Source of the DNA: an uncultured Ruminococcus sp.
GTDB taxonomy: Bacteria > Bacillota > Clostridia > Oscillospirales > Ruminococcaceae
Reading direction: 5' to 3'
Length of the DNA: 46,947 nucleotides
Assembly: GCA_902783005.1 (NCBI GenBank)
Contig: CACZPI010000112.1
Span: forward strand, 1-46,947
This document shows, piece by piece, positions 8,311 to 15,606 of the stretch (the first letter of the stretch is position 1; each line of letters starts with the position of its first letter). The position numbers and the translations under genes were made by a program. The notes beneath the pieces were generated by a model. It did not search any database, was not told the origin of the DNA, and saw nothing but the letters and a program-made list of their open reading frames with translations.

Positions 8311-10071
8311 TTATGCATGTGTCCTTTCGGATTTCAGGTTCTTTTTATTCTCATACATCTCCTGGTCGGCACGTTCAAAGACATCGCTGAAATACCGGTC
8401 TGTCCCCGGATCATACACAGCCATTCCCGATGCGATCACCGGGGCACCCTCTACACGCCGGTTTTCCTCCACCCGGGCGCGGAGCTCTGCAAAAAGCACA
8501 TCACGCCGGCTAAAATCGTTTCCGCTCAGGAATGCTACAAATTCATCCCCGCCGATGCGAAATACCGGACTGTGGGCAAAGATCTCACAGATGATGCGGC
8601 AGGCACTCCGGATGAATTCATCTCCGGCATGGTGGCCGAGGGTATCATTGACATGCTTGAGATCGTTCAGATCACAGACAACCATAGCAAAGGACATCTG
8701 CTCTTCGCCGCCCATGCTCTTGCGCACCTTTTCCTCCAGCTCATGGAAGGCGGTCTTGTTCTTGATGCCGGTCAGCTCATCGCGCCTTGCCAGCTCATTG
8801 GCCATATGCAGCGCGTGAAGCTGCTCCTGCTCCCGCTCGACCTCAGCATGGACGTCCTCCACACCGACAATCATATGGATCCTGTCGCTGCTCCACATGA
8901 TCGTCATGCGGGTATAGCGCTGCTTGCCGTCTACGATCATCCGGTAGTCAAGCCCGCATTGCTTGCGCTCTTCAAGGGAGGAGATCAGATAATCCGGGGT
9001 GAGCATCTCCTGGAAGCGCCCCCTGTCCTCCGGATGGACAAGCAGCTCCGAATTCATTTTGGAGACCGCGAAGAAATCCTCGCCCTCCTCCTGCACCTCC
9101 AGCTTGCCGAAGATGGCATTGGCCGTAAAGCCGATGAAGCTCGCCGTTCTCATATCCACATAGTATATCACATCGTACTGCGAGGCAAGGCTTTCCGCGA
9201 TCTGTCCGTAGATCTGATTCTTGCGGCGGCTCTCCGCAAGCTCCCGGAGTGTCGAGACCTCATTGTTGATATTCTCAAGCCCGATGATGACATGACGCCG
9301 GTCGCTTGCCCACATCTGCGAGCAGCGGACATTCGTGACCGTATCGCCCGTCAGCAGACGATAGGCAGCGGTATAGGTGCTCTGTGTGGCCAGATGCTCG
9401 AGAATACCGGCTTTGTCCAGGATCCGCATGGCATACTCCCGGTCATCCGGATGCACGAAAATCCCGACATTCTTCCGGGTCTCCGCAAAGAAGTCCTCGC
9501 CGGCCGCCGGAACATTCAGACGCTTGTAGAAATCATTGGAGGAGACTTCAAAATAACGCCCCGTCTCCATATCAACATAATATAAGGTATCATAATGCGC
9601 TGCCAGCCTGCTGGCGATCTGGTTGTAGATCTCCCGCTCGCGTTCCATTCTTTGCGTGAGATCGCGTTTTCTGACAGTCTCATCAATATTCGACACACCC
9701 AGAATGAAATAATCATCCGAATCGCTCAGCCCCCGCAGGAGCCGCAGCGAATGCCAGACGGGCTTTCCATCAATCATCAGGCGGTATTCAATGCTCTGCA
9801 TCGAACCGCGCCCGACCTGTGCCAGGAGCTTTTCCTTCTGAATATCCCGCAGAAAAATGTGCTGATCGGCCTCATACACCACATGCTTTGTATGGTCAGT
9901 AAGATAGCTGAAAAAGTCATCTCCCCCGACCTGCGCATGGAGCGTGTGCGTGTCCGGATCGTTGGTATACCACTGATAGGCGTTGGTTACGGCATTGACA
10001 TAGTACAGGCTCGAATAATCCATCAGGAGAGCCTCGGCGATCTTGTGAAAAACAGAATCGTGAGCTGCCAT
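8311..10071 (-). CDS. diguanylate cyclase with three PAS-like domains
   Basis: This 586-residue protein makes cyclic di-GMP from two GTP. Three related sensory modules of about 130 residues precede the catalytic domain; each holds a recurring phrase (SLYYVNAVT, TLYYVDMETG, VIYYVDMRTA) followed by GEDFF and a PDDR-type motif, which I read as PAS domains. The GGDEF domain covers about 425-586, with an intact GGDEF near residue 506 and the substrate-binding DLNDLKHVNDTLGH. No RxxD inhibitory site lies five residues before GGDEF, so product inhibition by that route is unlikely. There is no membrane segment, so it senses a cytoplasmic signal. Start ATG 10071 follows a GGGGGG run. An EAL phosphodiesterase is encoded at 35809. 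Confidence 0.94.
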   Translation of the reverse strand: MAAHDSVFHKIAEALLMDYSSLYYVNAVTNAYQWYTNDPDTHTLHAQVGGDDFFSYLTDHTKHVVYEADQHIFLRDIQKEKLLAQVGRGSMQSIEYRLMIDGKPVWHSLRLLRGLSDSDDYFILGVSNIDETVRKRDLTQRMEREREIYNQIASRLAAHYDTLYYVDMETGRYFEVSSNDFYKRLNVPAAGEDFFAETRKNVGIFVHPDDREYAMRILDKAGILEHLATQSTYTAAYRLLTGDTVTNVRCSQMWASDRRHVIIGLENINNEVSTLRELAESRRKNQIYGQIAESLASQYDVIYYVDMRTASFIGFTANAIFGKLEVQEEGEDFFAVSKMNSELLVHPEDRGRFQEMLTPDYLISSLEERKQCGLDYRMIVDGKQRYTRMTIMWSSDRIHMIVGVEDVHAEVEREQEQLHALHMANELARRDELTGIKNKTAFHELEEKVRKSMGGEEQMSFAMVVCDLNDLKHVNDTLGHHAGDEFIRSACRIICEIFAHSPVFRIGGDEFVAFLSGNDFSRRDVLFAELRARVEENRRVEGAPVIASGMAVYDPGTDRYFSDVFERADQEMYENKKNLKSERTHA

Positions 10072-10118
10072 GTGTCATCCCCCCGTCGAATCCGGATATA
10101 CTCCGGGTACTTATTTTC

Positions 10119-10147
10119 ATTATACCATATTTCGACAGCAGATGCAA
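10119..10147 (-). promoter_or_regulatory. diguanylate cyclase promoter with a Spo0A-box-like site
   Basis: On the minus strand TTGCAT (10147-10142), 17 bp, TATAAT (10124-10119). The spacer contains a perfect TGTCGAA (10137-10131), the 0A box known from Spo0A-regulated promoters. A 7-mer is expected several times per window by chance, so the box is only suggestive. Confidence 0.6.
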
Positions 10148-10220
10148 GCAAATGACACAAATTCATTAAGATTTTTTATGCCCGATACGCAGCCCTGCGA
10201 CAACAGCCCCAAAAATAATA

Positions 10221-10254
10221 ATAAAAAAACAGGAACCTGAATTCAGGATCCTGT
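10221..10254 (-). terminator. terminator after tRNA-Gln
   Basis: An almost perfect inverted repeat (ACAGGAACCTGA/ATTCAGGATCCTGT, one mismatch) is followed on the minus strand by a run of seven T. It lies just 3' of the tRNA. T residues on the other side as well make it bidirectional in principle. Confidence 0.85.
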
Positions 10255-10271
10255 TTTAAAAAAATATAGAG

Positions 10272-10343
10272 TTGGGGTGGAGGGATTCGAACCCCCGGGT
10301 GACGGAGTCAGAGTCCGTTGCCTTACCGCTTGGCGACACCCCA
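10272..10343 (-). tRNA. tRNA-Gln (anticodon CUG)
   Basis: The minus strand folds as a complete tRNA of about 72 nt. The acceptor stem pairs TGGGGTG with CACCCCA, the D-arm holds GCCAAGCGGTAAGGC, the anticodon stem ACGGA/TCCGT closes the loop CTCTGAC with anticodon CTG, and the T-arm has GGTTCGAATCC. The U1-A72 end and the D-arm are typical of glutamine tRNA. CCA is not encoded: the discriminator A is followed by CTC. It reads CAG codons. Confidence 0.95.
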
Positions 10344-10385
10344 GAATCTTGTGTGTTGCTGTCGTGCTTCCCTGACAGCTTTTAT

Positions 10386-10447
10386 ATTATAGCATACCTG
10401 AATCGATTTGTCAACCCCTTTTTTCAAATTTTTTCAAAAATTTTTTT
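10386..10447 (-). promoter_or_regulatory. tRNA-Gln promoter with UP-like A/T tract
   Basis: Minus strand TTGACA (10414-10409), 17 bp, TATAAT (10391-10386). Directly upstream (10419-10447) are phased A and T tracts that resemble an UP element, as expected for a strongly expressed stable-RNA gene. Confidence 0.88.
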
Positions 10448-10567
10448 CATCGCGTGTTTGTGACGATCCCCGGAAAAGATGCTGACGAAAATCCGCTCCG
10501 GAATCCGGAAAATATATGCAAAACGACAAAAAAGCGGGATTTCTGCCGTCAAATCGGTTTTTTGGAG

Positions 10568-10595
10568 TTGACTTCTCCGGATTCAGTGGTATAAT
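10568..10595 (+). promoter_or_regulatory. promoter of the SLC13-type permease gene
   Basis: TTGACT (10568-10573), 16-bp spacer, TATAAT (10590-10595). It gives a leader of about 155 nt before the ATG at 10757. Confidence 0.8.
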
Positions 10596-10601
10596 GATAA
10601 G

Positions 10602-10756
10602 TGGTCAATTGTAAAATTCAGGTTAAATGCCGCTGACCGACGTGTTTTGTGAAGGCTGCATGCCCGGCGCTGCGCCCTGACAAAGCACTCCGGAACGGTT
10701 CCGCCCATCCGCCCTCCGGCGGACACAGGGAGCATGTCTCCCGGAAAGGAGCAGCT
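10602..10756 (+). promoter_or_regulatory. structured 5' leader of the permease, possible riboswitch
   Basis: The leader is long for this window and contains several small hairpins in its 3' half: GGAAC/GTTCC near 10691-10702, CCGCC-CTCC-GGCGG at 10709-10722, and GGGAG-CATGT-CTCCC at about 10728-10743, directly before the AAAGGAG ribosome site. The last hairpin could affect access to that site. I do not recognise a named riboswitch consensus. Confidence 0.4.
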
Positions 10757-12121
10757 ATGATTGCTGCAAGAATCGTTGCGATTGTTATTTTTGTCGCAAT
10801 GTTCATCTTGATCATCACTGACAAGATCGAAAAGCATTATGTCACCCTCGGATGCGGTGCCCTGACACTGATCGGTGTATTCGGCATCTGTCTCCGGGAC
10901 TTCTCCGCGATGTGGAAGGTCATCAACCTGCGTTCCATCGCCACCCTTGAATTCTGGCATACCAGCGGCGCCGAATCGGAAACCGGCGGCGTGGACTGGG
11001 CGACCATCCTGTTCCTTGGCGGAATGATGGTCATGGTCGAGGGCATGGCGCGGGCCGGATTCTTCAACTGGCTCTGCCGCCGCATTGCCAAGCTCGTGCA
11101 TTACAAGACCATTCCGATTTTCTTTGCTTTTATGGCCATGAGCTTCGTGCTGGCCATGTTCATTGACTCGATCACGGTCATTCTTTTCCTGGCATCGGTC
11201 ACGATCGAGCTTTCCCGTCTGCTGAAATTCAATCCCGTACCGATGATCATGTCCGAGATCTTCTGCGCCAACCTCGGCGGCTCGGCAACCATGTGCGGCG
11301 ACCCGCCCAACATCATCATCGGCTCGAATCTGCACTATTCCTTCATGGACTTCGTGCTCAATACCGGTGTGGTTGCGCTGATCTCCTTTGTATTTATTGT
11401 GCTGTACTTCTATCTGGTCATGAAGAAGGAGCTTGCCGGCGGCGGTGCATCCGAATCGGATTACGCCAACATGCCTTCTCCGGAGAGCTTCATCACCGAT
11501 AAGAAGGGCTTTATCGCAAGCTGCATCATCTTCTTCTGTGCCGTGGCTATGCTGGTGACGCACAGCACGACCGGCCTGACGGTTGCCTTCATCGGCGTTG
11601 TCATTGCCATCATCACCCTCATCACCTCCGGCAAGCACATCGGAACCGTTCTCAAGGGTGTGGACTACAAGACGCTGCTGTTCTTCACAGGTCTGTTCGT
11701 CGTTGTCGGCGGCCTGGAGGAGACCGGTGTCCTCGAGCTGATCGCCGGCTTCATCAGCAAGGTCTGCGGCTCGAACTACTACCTCATGGTGGCCATCATC
11801 ATCTGGGTATCCGGTATTGCATCGGCATTCATTGATAACATTCCGTTTGCTGCCACAATGGTTCCGATCATCAAGGATCTGGCCGGGACAAGCGATCCGC
11901 TGCTGGCGACGCTGGCATGGTCGCTGGCCATGGGTACGGATGTCGGCGGTTCTGCCACCCCGATCGGCGCTTCTGCCAATGTTGTCGGCACCTCGGCTGC
12001 CGCAAAGGCCGGTCATCCGATCGGATGGGGCGCCTACTGCAAGAAGATGGCTCCGGCAACCATTATCGTCATGGTAGTTTCCACGGTCTATGTATGGCTG
12101 CGGTATGTATCCGTTCTGTGA
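10757..12121 (+). CDS. SLC13/ArsB-NhaD superfamily permease
   Basis: This 454-residue membrane protein has about 11 hydrophobic segments and belongs to the ion transporter superfamily that holds ArsB, NhaD and SLC13 (CitT-like) carriers. The two family signature loops are clear: NLGGSATMCGDPPNIIIGS in the first half and DVGGSATPIGASANVVGTS in the second; these re-entrant hairpins bind the substrate and a coupling Na+ or H+. The segment MFIDSITVILFLA is also typical. Start ATG 10757 (MIAARIVAIV) follows AAAGGAG; an upstream in-frame ATG at 10649 would put charged, non-membrane residues in front and lies in the structured leader. Substrate could be a dicarboxylate, an oxyanion or sodium itself; sequence by eye does not decide. 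Confidence 0.9.
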   Translation: MIAARIVAIVIFVAMFILIITDKIEKHYVTLGCGALTLIGVFGICLRDFSAMWKVINLRSIATLEFWHTSGAESETGGVDWATILFLGGMMVMVEGMARAGFFNWLCRRIAKLVHYKTIPIFFAFMAMSFVLAMFIDSITVILFLASVTIELSRLLKFNPVPMIMSEIFCANLGGSATMCGDPPNIIIGSNLHYSFMDFVLNTGVVALISFVFIVLYFYLVMKKELAGGGASESDYANMPSPESFITDKKGFIASCIIFFCAVAMLVTHSTTGLTVAFIGVVIAIITLITSGKHIGTVLKGVDYKTLLFFTGLFVVVGGLEETGVLELIAGFISKVCGSNYYLMVAIIIWVSGIASAFIDNIPFAATMVPIIKDLAGTSDPLLATLAWSLAMGTDVGGSATPIGASANVVGTSAAAKAGHPIGWGAYCKKMAPATIIVMVVSTVYVWLRYVSVL

Positions 12122-12141
12122 TCCGGAAACAATCCTCATTC

Positions 12142-12171
12142 ATCCCTCCCCGCAATCGGGGAGGGATTTTC
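12142..12171 (+). terminator. terminator of the permease gene
   Basis: Hairpin with 11-bp arms ATCCCTCCCCG and CGGGGAGGGAT, loop CAAT, followed by TTTT. Its 3' arm also contains the GGAGGG that could act as the ribosome site of the small ORF at 12173. Confidence 0.9.
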
Positions 12172-12172
12172 T

Positions 12173-12268
12173 ATGCATTATCGGCTTTATCCGGCAGCCC
12201 TCGATCTCATCCGCGAGCATGAACGAATCCAGGCTGCCATGGAAGCGCTTCGCAAGCTCGAAGGCTGA
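12173..12268 (+). CDS. possible 31-residue small protein
   Basis: An ATG at 12173 opens a 31-codon frame ending in TGA at 12266-12268. The product starts MHYRLYPAALDLIREHE and ends MEALRKLEG: a short segment followed by an amphipathic, charged helix, which looks coding rather than random. GGAGGG lies 7 nt upstream, but inside the 3' arm of the permease terminator, so translation would need the hairpin to open after read-through. A second terminator follows directly. The product matches no family I recognise. Confidence 0.45.
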   Translation: MHYRLYPAALDLIREHERIQAAMEALRKLEG

Positions 12269-12280
12269 TGATGCTTTACG

Positions 12281-12308
12281 GCGCCGTCTCCTTTGAGGCG
12301 GCGCTTTT
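12281..12308 (+). terminator. terminator after the small ORF
   Basis: Arms GCGCCGTCTC and GAGGCGGCGC with a CTTT loop and a single T-G pair, followed by TTTT. Two terminators in a row within 170 bp are unusual unless something between them is transcribed. Confidence 0.85.
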
Positions 12309-12374
12309 CATTTGCCATGCAGAAAACAGATTTCATAAAAGATTTTCGGTTTTGAGCACATTTCCTATGCGCTA

Positions 12375-12403
12375 TTGACAAATTCCTGCGGATATGCTAT
12401 GAT
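12375..12403 (+). promoter_or_regulatory. promoter of the GlpA-like operon
   Basis: TTGACA (12375-12380), 17 bp, TATGAT (12398-12403), about 50 bp before the ATG at 12452. Confidence 0.85.
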
Positions 12404-12451
12404 TAAAACAGCAGCGCAATGCTGCAAATCAGGATTACAGGAGGGGTTGCC

Positions 12452-13834
12452 ATGTATGATATCATCGTCATCGGAGCCGGTGTGACAGGCTGCGCCATTG
12501 CACGGGCATTGTCACGCTATCAGGTGCGTGTCTGCGTGCTCGAACGGGCTTCGGATGTATGTGAGGGGTCAAGCAAGGCCAACAGCGGCATCGTCCATGC
12601 CGGATTCGATGCCAAGCCCGGCTCGCTGAAGGCGAAGCTCAATGTCGCCGGTGCCAGGAAAATGCCGGCATTGTCCAGGGAACTCGATTTTGCATTTGTG
12701 AATAATGAAGCGCTCGTTCTCTGCTTTGAGGAATCACAGCTCGATGATCTGAAAGCGCTTTATGAACGCGGCATCGAAAACGGCGTGGAGGGTCTGGAGC
12801 TCCTTGACGCCGATGCAGTGCAGAGGATCGAACCGGCGCTCAATCATGTGGCCGGTGCTCTGCTGGCGAAAACCTCCGGCATTGTCTGTCCCTTTGAGCT
12901 GACACTGGCAATGGCGGAAAATGCATACGAAAACGGCGCGGAATTCCGCTTTGGTGAGGCGGTGCAGCAGATCAGCCCCATCTCCGGCGGCTATGCGGTC
13001 ACGACCGGAAATGGCACCTATGAAGCCCGGATCGTGGTCAATGCAGCCGGTCTGTATGCCGACCGGATCCATAATATGGTCTGTCCCGATCCCATTACGA
13101 TCACACCCCGCCGCGGAGAATACTTCCTGCTCGACAAGGACTGCGGCAATCTGGTGCAGCGCACCATTTTCCAGCTTCCGACCAAAATGGGCAAGGGCAT
13201 TCTTGTTTCCCCGACGGCGCACGGCAATCTGCTGATCGGCCCGTCTGCGGAGAATATTGAAGACAAGGAAAATACCGCCACCACCTCCGCCGGTCTTGCT
13301 TCCGTGCGGGAGCGTGCAGCATTGTCTGCATCGGATATTCCCTACAACAAGGTCATTACCAGTTTCACCGGGCTGCGTGCTGTGGGTGATACAGGCGATT
13401 TCATCATCGGGGAGGCTGCCGAAGGATTCTTTGATGCGGCCGGCATCGAATCGCCCGGCCTGACCAGCGCACCGGCGATCGGAGAATATCTGTGCGAGCT
13501 GATCGGAAAACGGATCGACCTTACGAAAAAGCCCGATTTCAAGGCGACGCGCAAGGGCGTGACCCATTTTGCACAGCTCTCCCGCGAGGCGCAGAATGCA
13601 CTGATCCGGGAGAATCCCGCCTATGGCAGCATCGTCTGCCGCTGTGAGCAGATCACAGCGGGCGAGATCCTTGACGCGATCCACAGGCCGCTCGGGGCAA
13701 CCACACTCGACGGCGTGAAGCGCCGGACACGCGCCGGCATGGGACGCTGTCAGGCCGGATTCTGCACGCCGCGCGTCATGGAACTGCTGGCAGAGGCACA
13801 GGGCATCCCGCTGACGGATGTCCGGAAACGATGA
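12452..13834 (+). CDS. GlpA-like FAD-dependent dehydrogenase with BFD-type iron-sulfur domain
   Basis: This 460-residue flavoprotein resembles the catalytic subunit of anaerobic glycerol-3-phosphate dehydrogenase. It opens with the FAD-binding fold DIIVIGAGVTGCAIARAL, then the family phrase GSSKANSGIVHAGFD, and has a second dinucleotide-fold strand near VVNAAGLYAD. The C-terminal 70 residues are a BFD-like [2Fe-2S] domain with Cys396, Cys398, Cys433 and Cys438 (CRC...CQAGFC). Start ATG 12452 follows GGAGGGG. It is first of three coupled genes with a GlpB-like flavoprotein and a DUF1667 protein. No GlpC membrane subunit is nearby, so electrons probably go to a soluble acceptor. The substrate may be glycerol 3-phosphate, but 2-hydroxy acids are possible in this superfamily. 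Confidence 0.88.
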   Translation: MYDIIVIGAGVTGCAIARALSRYQVRVCVLERASDVCEGSSKANSGIVHAGFDAKPGSLKAKLNVAGARKMPALSRELDFAFVNNEALVLCFEESQLDDLKALYERGIENGVEGLELLDADAVQRIEPALNHVAGALLAKTSGIVCPFELTLAMAENAYENGAEFRFGEAVQQISPISGGYAVTTGNGTYEARIVVNAAGLYADRIHNMVCPDPITITPRRGEYFLLDKDCGNLVQRTIFQLPTKMGKGILVSPTAHGNLLIGPSAENIEDKENTATTSAGLASVRERAALSASDIPYNKVITSFTGLRAVGDTGDFIIGEAAEGFFDAAGIESPGLTSAPAIGEYLCELIGKRIDLTKKPDFKATRKGVTHFAQLSREAQNALIRENPAYGSIVCRCEQITAGEILDAIHRPLGATTLDGVKRRTRAGMGRCQAGFCTPRVMELLAEAQGIPLTDVRKR

Positions 13835-13848
13835 AGGGAGGCGGCAGC

Positions 13849-15105
13849 ATGCGTGAATTTGATCTTGCCGTGATCGGCGGCGGCCCCGCCGGTATGGCAG
13901 CGGCACTCGCAGCAAAGGAAAGCGGCCTGGAACGGATCGTCATTTTTGAGCGCGACAGCGTCATGGGCGGCATTCTCAACCAATGTATCCACAACGGCTT
14001 CGGCCTGCATACCTTTCAGGAAGAGCTGACAGGCCCCGAATATGCCGAGCGCTATTTCCGCAAGGTGCAGGAGGCCGGTATTCCCTATGAAACCGGTACC
14101 ATGGTACTGGATATTACCCCGGACAGGCAGATCACGGTCATCAGCCGGGAACGCGGTGTCGAAACTGTGCAGGCAGCCTCCGTCATTCTGGCCATGGGCT
14201 GCCGGGAACGCCCCCGTGGGACGCTGGGGATCGCCGGATTCCGGCCGCAGGGCATTTATACGGCCGGTACTGCGCAGCGCCTTCTGAATATTGACGGCGT
14301 ACTGCCGGGCAAGGAAGCCGTGATCCTCGGATCCGGCGACATCGGACTCATTATGGCAAGGCGCATGACCCTGGAAGGGGCGCATGTCTCGGCGGTATTT
14401 GAGCTGATGCCGTACTGCAACGGTCTGAACCGGAATGTGGTACAATGTCTGGAGGACTACAATATTCCGCTGCACCTGAGCCATACTGTCGTGGAGATCC
14501 ACGGCAAGGACAAGCTCGAGGGCGTGACAGTGGCAGCTGTGGAAAACGGCAAGCCTGTTCCCGGCAGCGAGGAATACTTTCCCTGTGACATTCTGCTGCT
14601 ATCCTGCGGTCTGATCCCGGAGAATGAGCTTTCCCGCGGCTGCGGCATCGGGATCAACCCGCTGACCAACGGCCCTGTCGTGGATGACAGGCTGGAAACC
14701 AACATCGAAGGTGTCTTTGCCTGCGGCAATGTGCTGCATATTCATGATCTGGTGGACTATGTCTCCGCAGAAGCCGCCCAGGCCGGACGCAGCGCGGCTG
14801 CCTTCGTACAGGGACAGCGCGGGGACGGCGGCGAAACGCATCAGATCATTCCCGGCGATGGTGTGCGCTATACCGTACCGTGCAGCTTCCACAGAAACAG
14901 CAGGGAGGACACCCATCTGCGCTTCCGTGTCAGAAGCATCTACCGTGATGCAACGATCCTGATTTCCTGCGGGGATCAGGTCATTGCCAAGCGCAAGGCA
15001 CCGGTTCTGCTGCCGAGTGAAATGCAGGATATCACGCTGAAATATCCCCTGCTTGAACAGGCAGATGCAGATATTATCGTTCGGATCGAGGGGGTGACGG
15101 CATGA
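13849..15105 (+). CDS. GlpB-like NAD(P)/FAD-dependent oxidoreductase
   Basis: This 418-residue flavoprotein has an N-terminal FAD fold (FDLAVIGGGPAGMAAALAA), a second nucleotide-binding fold in the middle (EAVILGSGDIGLIMARRM) and a C-terminal FAD-contact motif (NIEGVFACGNVLHIHDLV). The order is that of the pyridine nucleotide-disulfide oxidoreductase fold, but no redox-active CxxC pair is seen, so it likely passes electrons between the GlpA-like subunit and NAD(P). I chose ATG 13849 because GGGAGG lies 7 nt before it; the in-frame ATG at 13831 lies inside the previous stop region with no ribosome site. Its stop overlaps the DUF1667 start (ATGA). In Firmicutes and Thermotogae these three genes commonly travel together. 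Confidence 0.87.
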   Translation: MREFDLAVIGGGPAGMAAALAAKESGLERIVIFERDSVMGGILNQCIHNGFGLHTFQEELTGPEYAERYFRKVQEAGIPYETGTMVLDITPDRQITVISRERGVETVQAASVILAMGCRERPRGTLGIAGFRPQGIYTAGTAQRLLNIDGVLPGKEAVILGSGDIGLIMARRMTLEGAHVSAVFELMPYCNGLNRNVVQCLEDYNIPLHLSHTVVEIHGKDKLEGVTVAAVENGKPVPGSEEYFPCDILLLSCGLIPENELSRGCGIGINPLTNGPVVDDRLETNIEGVFACGNVLHIHDLVDYVSAEAAQAGRSAAAFVQGQRGDGGETHQIIPGDGVRYTVPCSFHRNSREDTHLRFRVRSIYRDATILISCGDQVIAKRKAPVLLPSEMQDITLKYPLLEQADADIIVRIEGVTA

Positions 15106-15455
15106 CACGCAATTTAATTTGTATCTGCTGTCCGCGCGGCTGTCAGCTTGAGGTCACGCTTCAGGACGGTCAGGTGACGGATGTCAAGGGATTTAGCTGC
15201 AAGCGCGGCAAGGATTACGCAGTCTCGGAGGTAACGGCACCTGTCCGCATGGTCACAACGACTGTGCGCACCGAGGAGGGCGTGAGTGTTCCGGTCAAAA
15301 CGGCACAGCCCATTCCGAAAGACAAGATCTTTGCCTGCATGGAGGAGATCAAGGCAGTCCGTCTGCATCTGCCGGTACAGATGGGGGATGTGATCCTCGA
15401 AAATGCGGCCGGTACCGGGATCCCTGTGATTGCAGCACGGAGTCTTGGCGAATAA
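15102..15455 (+). CDS. DUF1667 cysteine-rich redox protein
   Basis: This 117-residue protein carries five cysteines near the N-terminus (Cys7, Cys9, Cys10, Cys14 in CICCPRGC, and Cys33 in FSCKRG), a pattern suited to an iron-sulfur cluster. The family (DUF1667) is regularly the third gene after GlpA-like and GlpB-like flavoproteins, and I assign it on motif and context. It has no signal peptide or membrane segment, so it acts in the cytoplasm, probably as the small electron-transfer subunit of the complex. The start overlaps the previous stop by ATGA. A terminator follows, closing the operon. Confidence 0.85.
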   Translation: MTRNLICICCPRGCQLEVTLQDGQVTDVKGFSCKRGKDYAVSEVTAPVRMVTTTVRTEEGVSVPVKTAQPIPKDKIFACMEEIKAVRLHLPVQMGDVILENAAGTGIPVIAARSLGE

Positions 15456-15462
15456 ACCAATA

Positions 15463-15499
15463 CAGGATGCAGGAACACCGTTTCCTGCATCCTGCTTTC
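15463..15499 (+). terminator. terminator of the GlpA-like operon
   Basis: Hairpin with 13-bp arms CAGGATGCAGGAA and TTCCTGCATCCTG, followed by CTTTC. The T-run is short but the stem is strong. Confidence 0.8.
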
Positions 15500-15552
15500 A
15501 ATGTTCACAAAAACTTTACAAATATATAGGTGCAGTTTTCTTTATATTGCGG

Positions 15553-15558
15553 TATAAT
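15553..15558 (+). promoter_or_regulatory. -10 element for the GT-C-like gene
   Basis: A consensus TATAAT lies 49 bp before the ATG at 15607. The matching -35 region (around GTGCAG, 17 bp upstream) is poor, so the promoter may be weak or activator-dependent. Confidence 0.55.
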
Positions 15559-15606
15559 AGTAAGATAGGTGTGTTTATCTCTCATAAATCGTTTTCGGAG
15601 GTCATT

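Noticed and set aside
10272..10343. tRNA as an integration site for a mobile element
   Set aside because: No integrase, no repeated tRNA end and no foreign-looking genes are found on either side.
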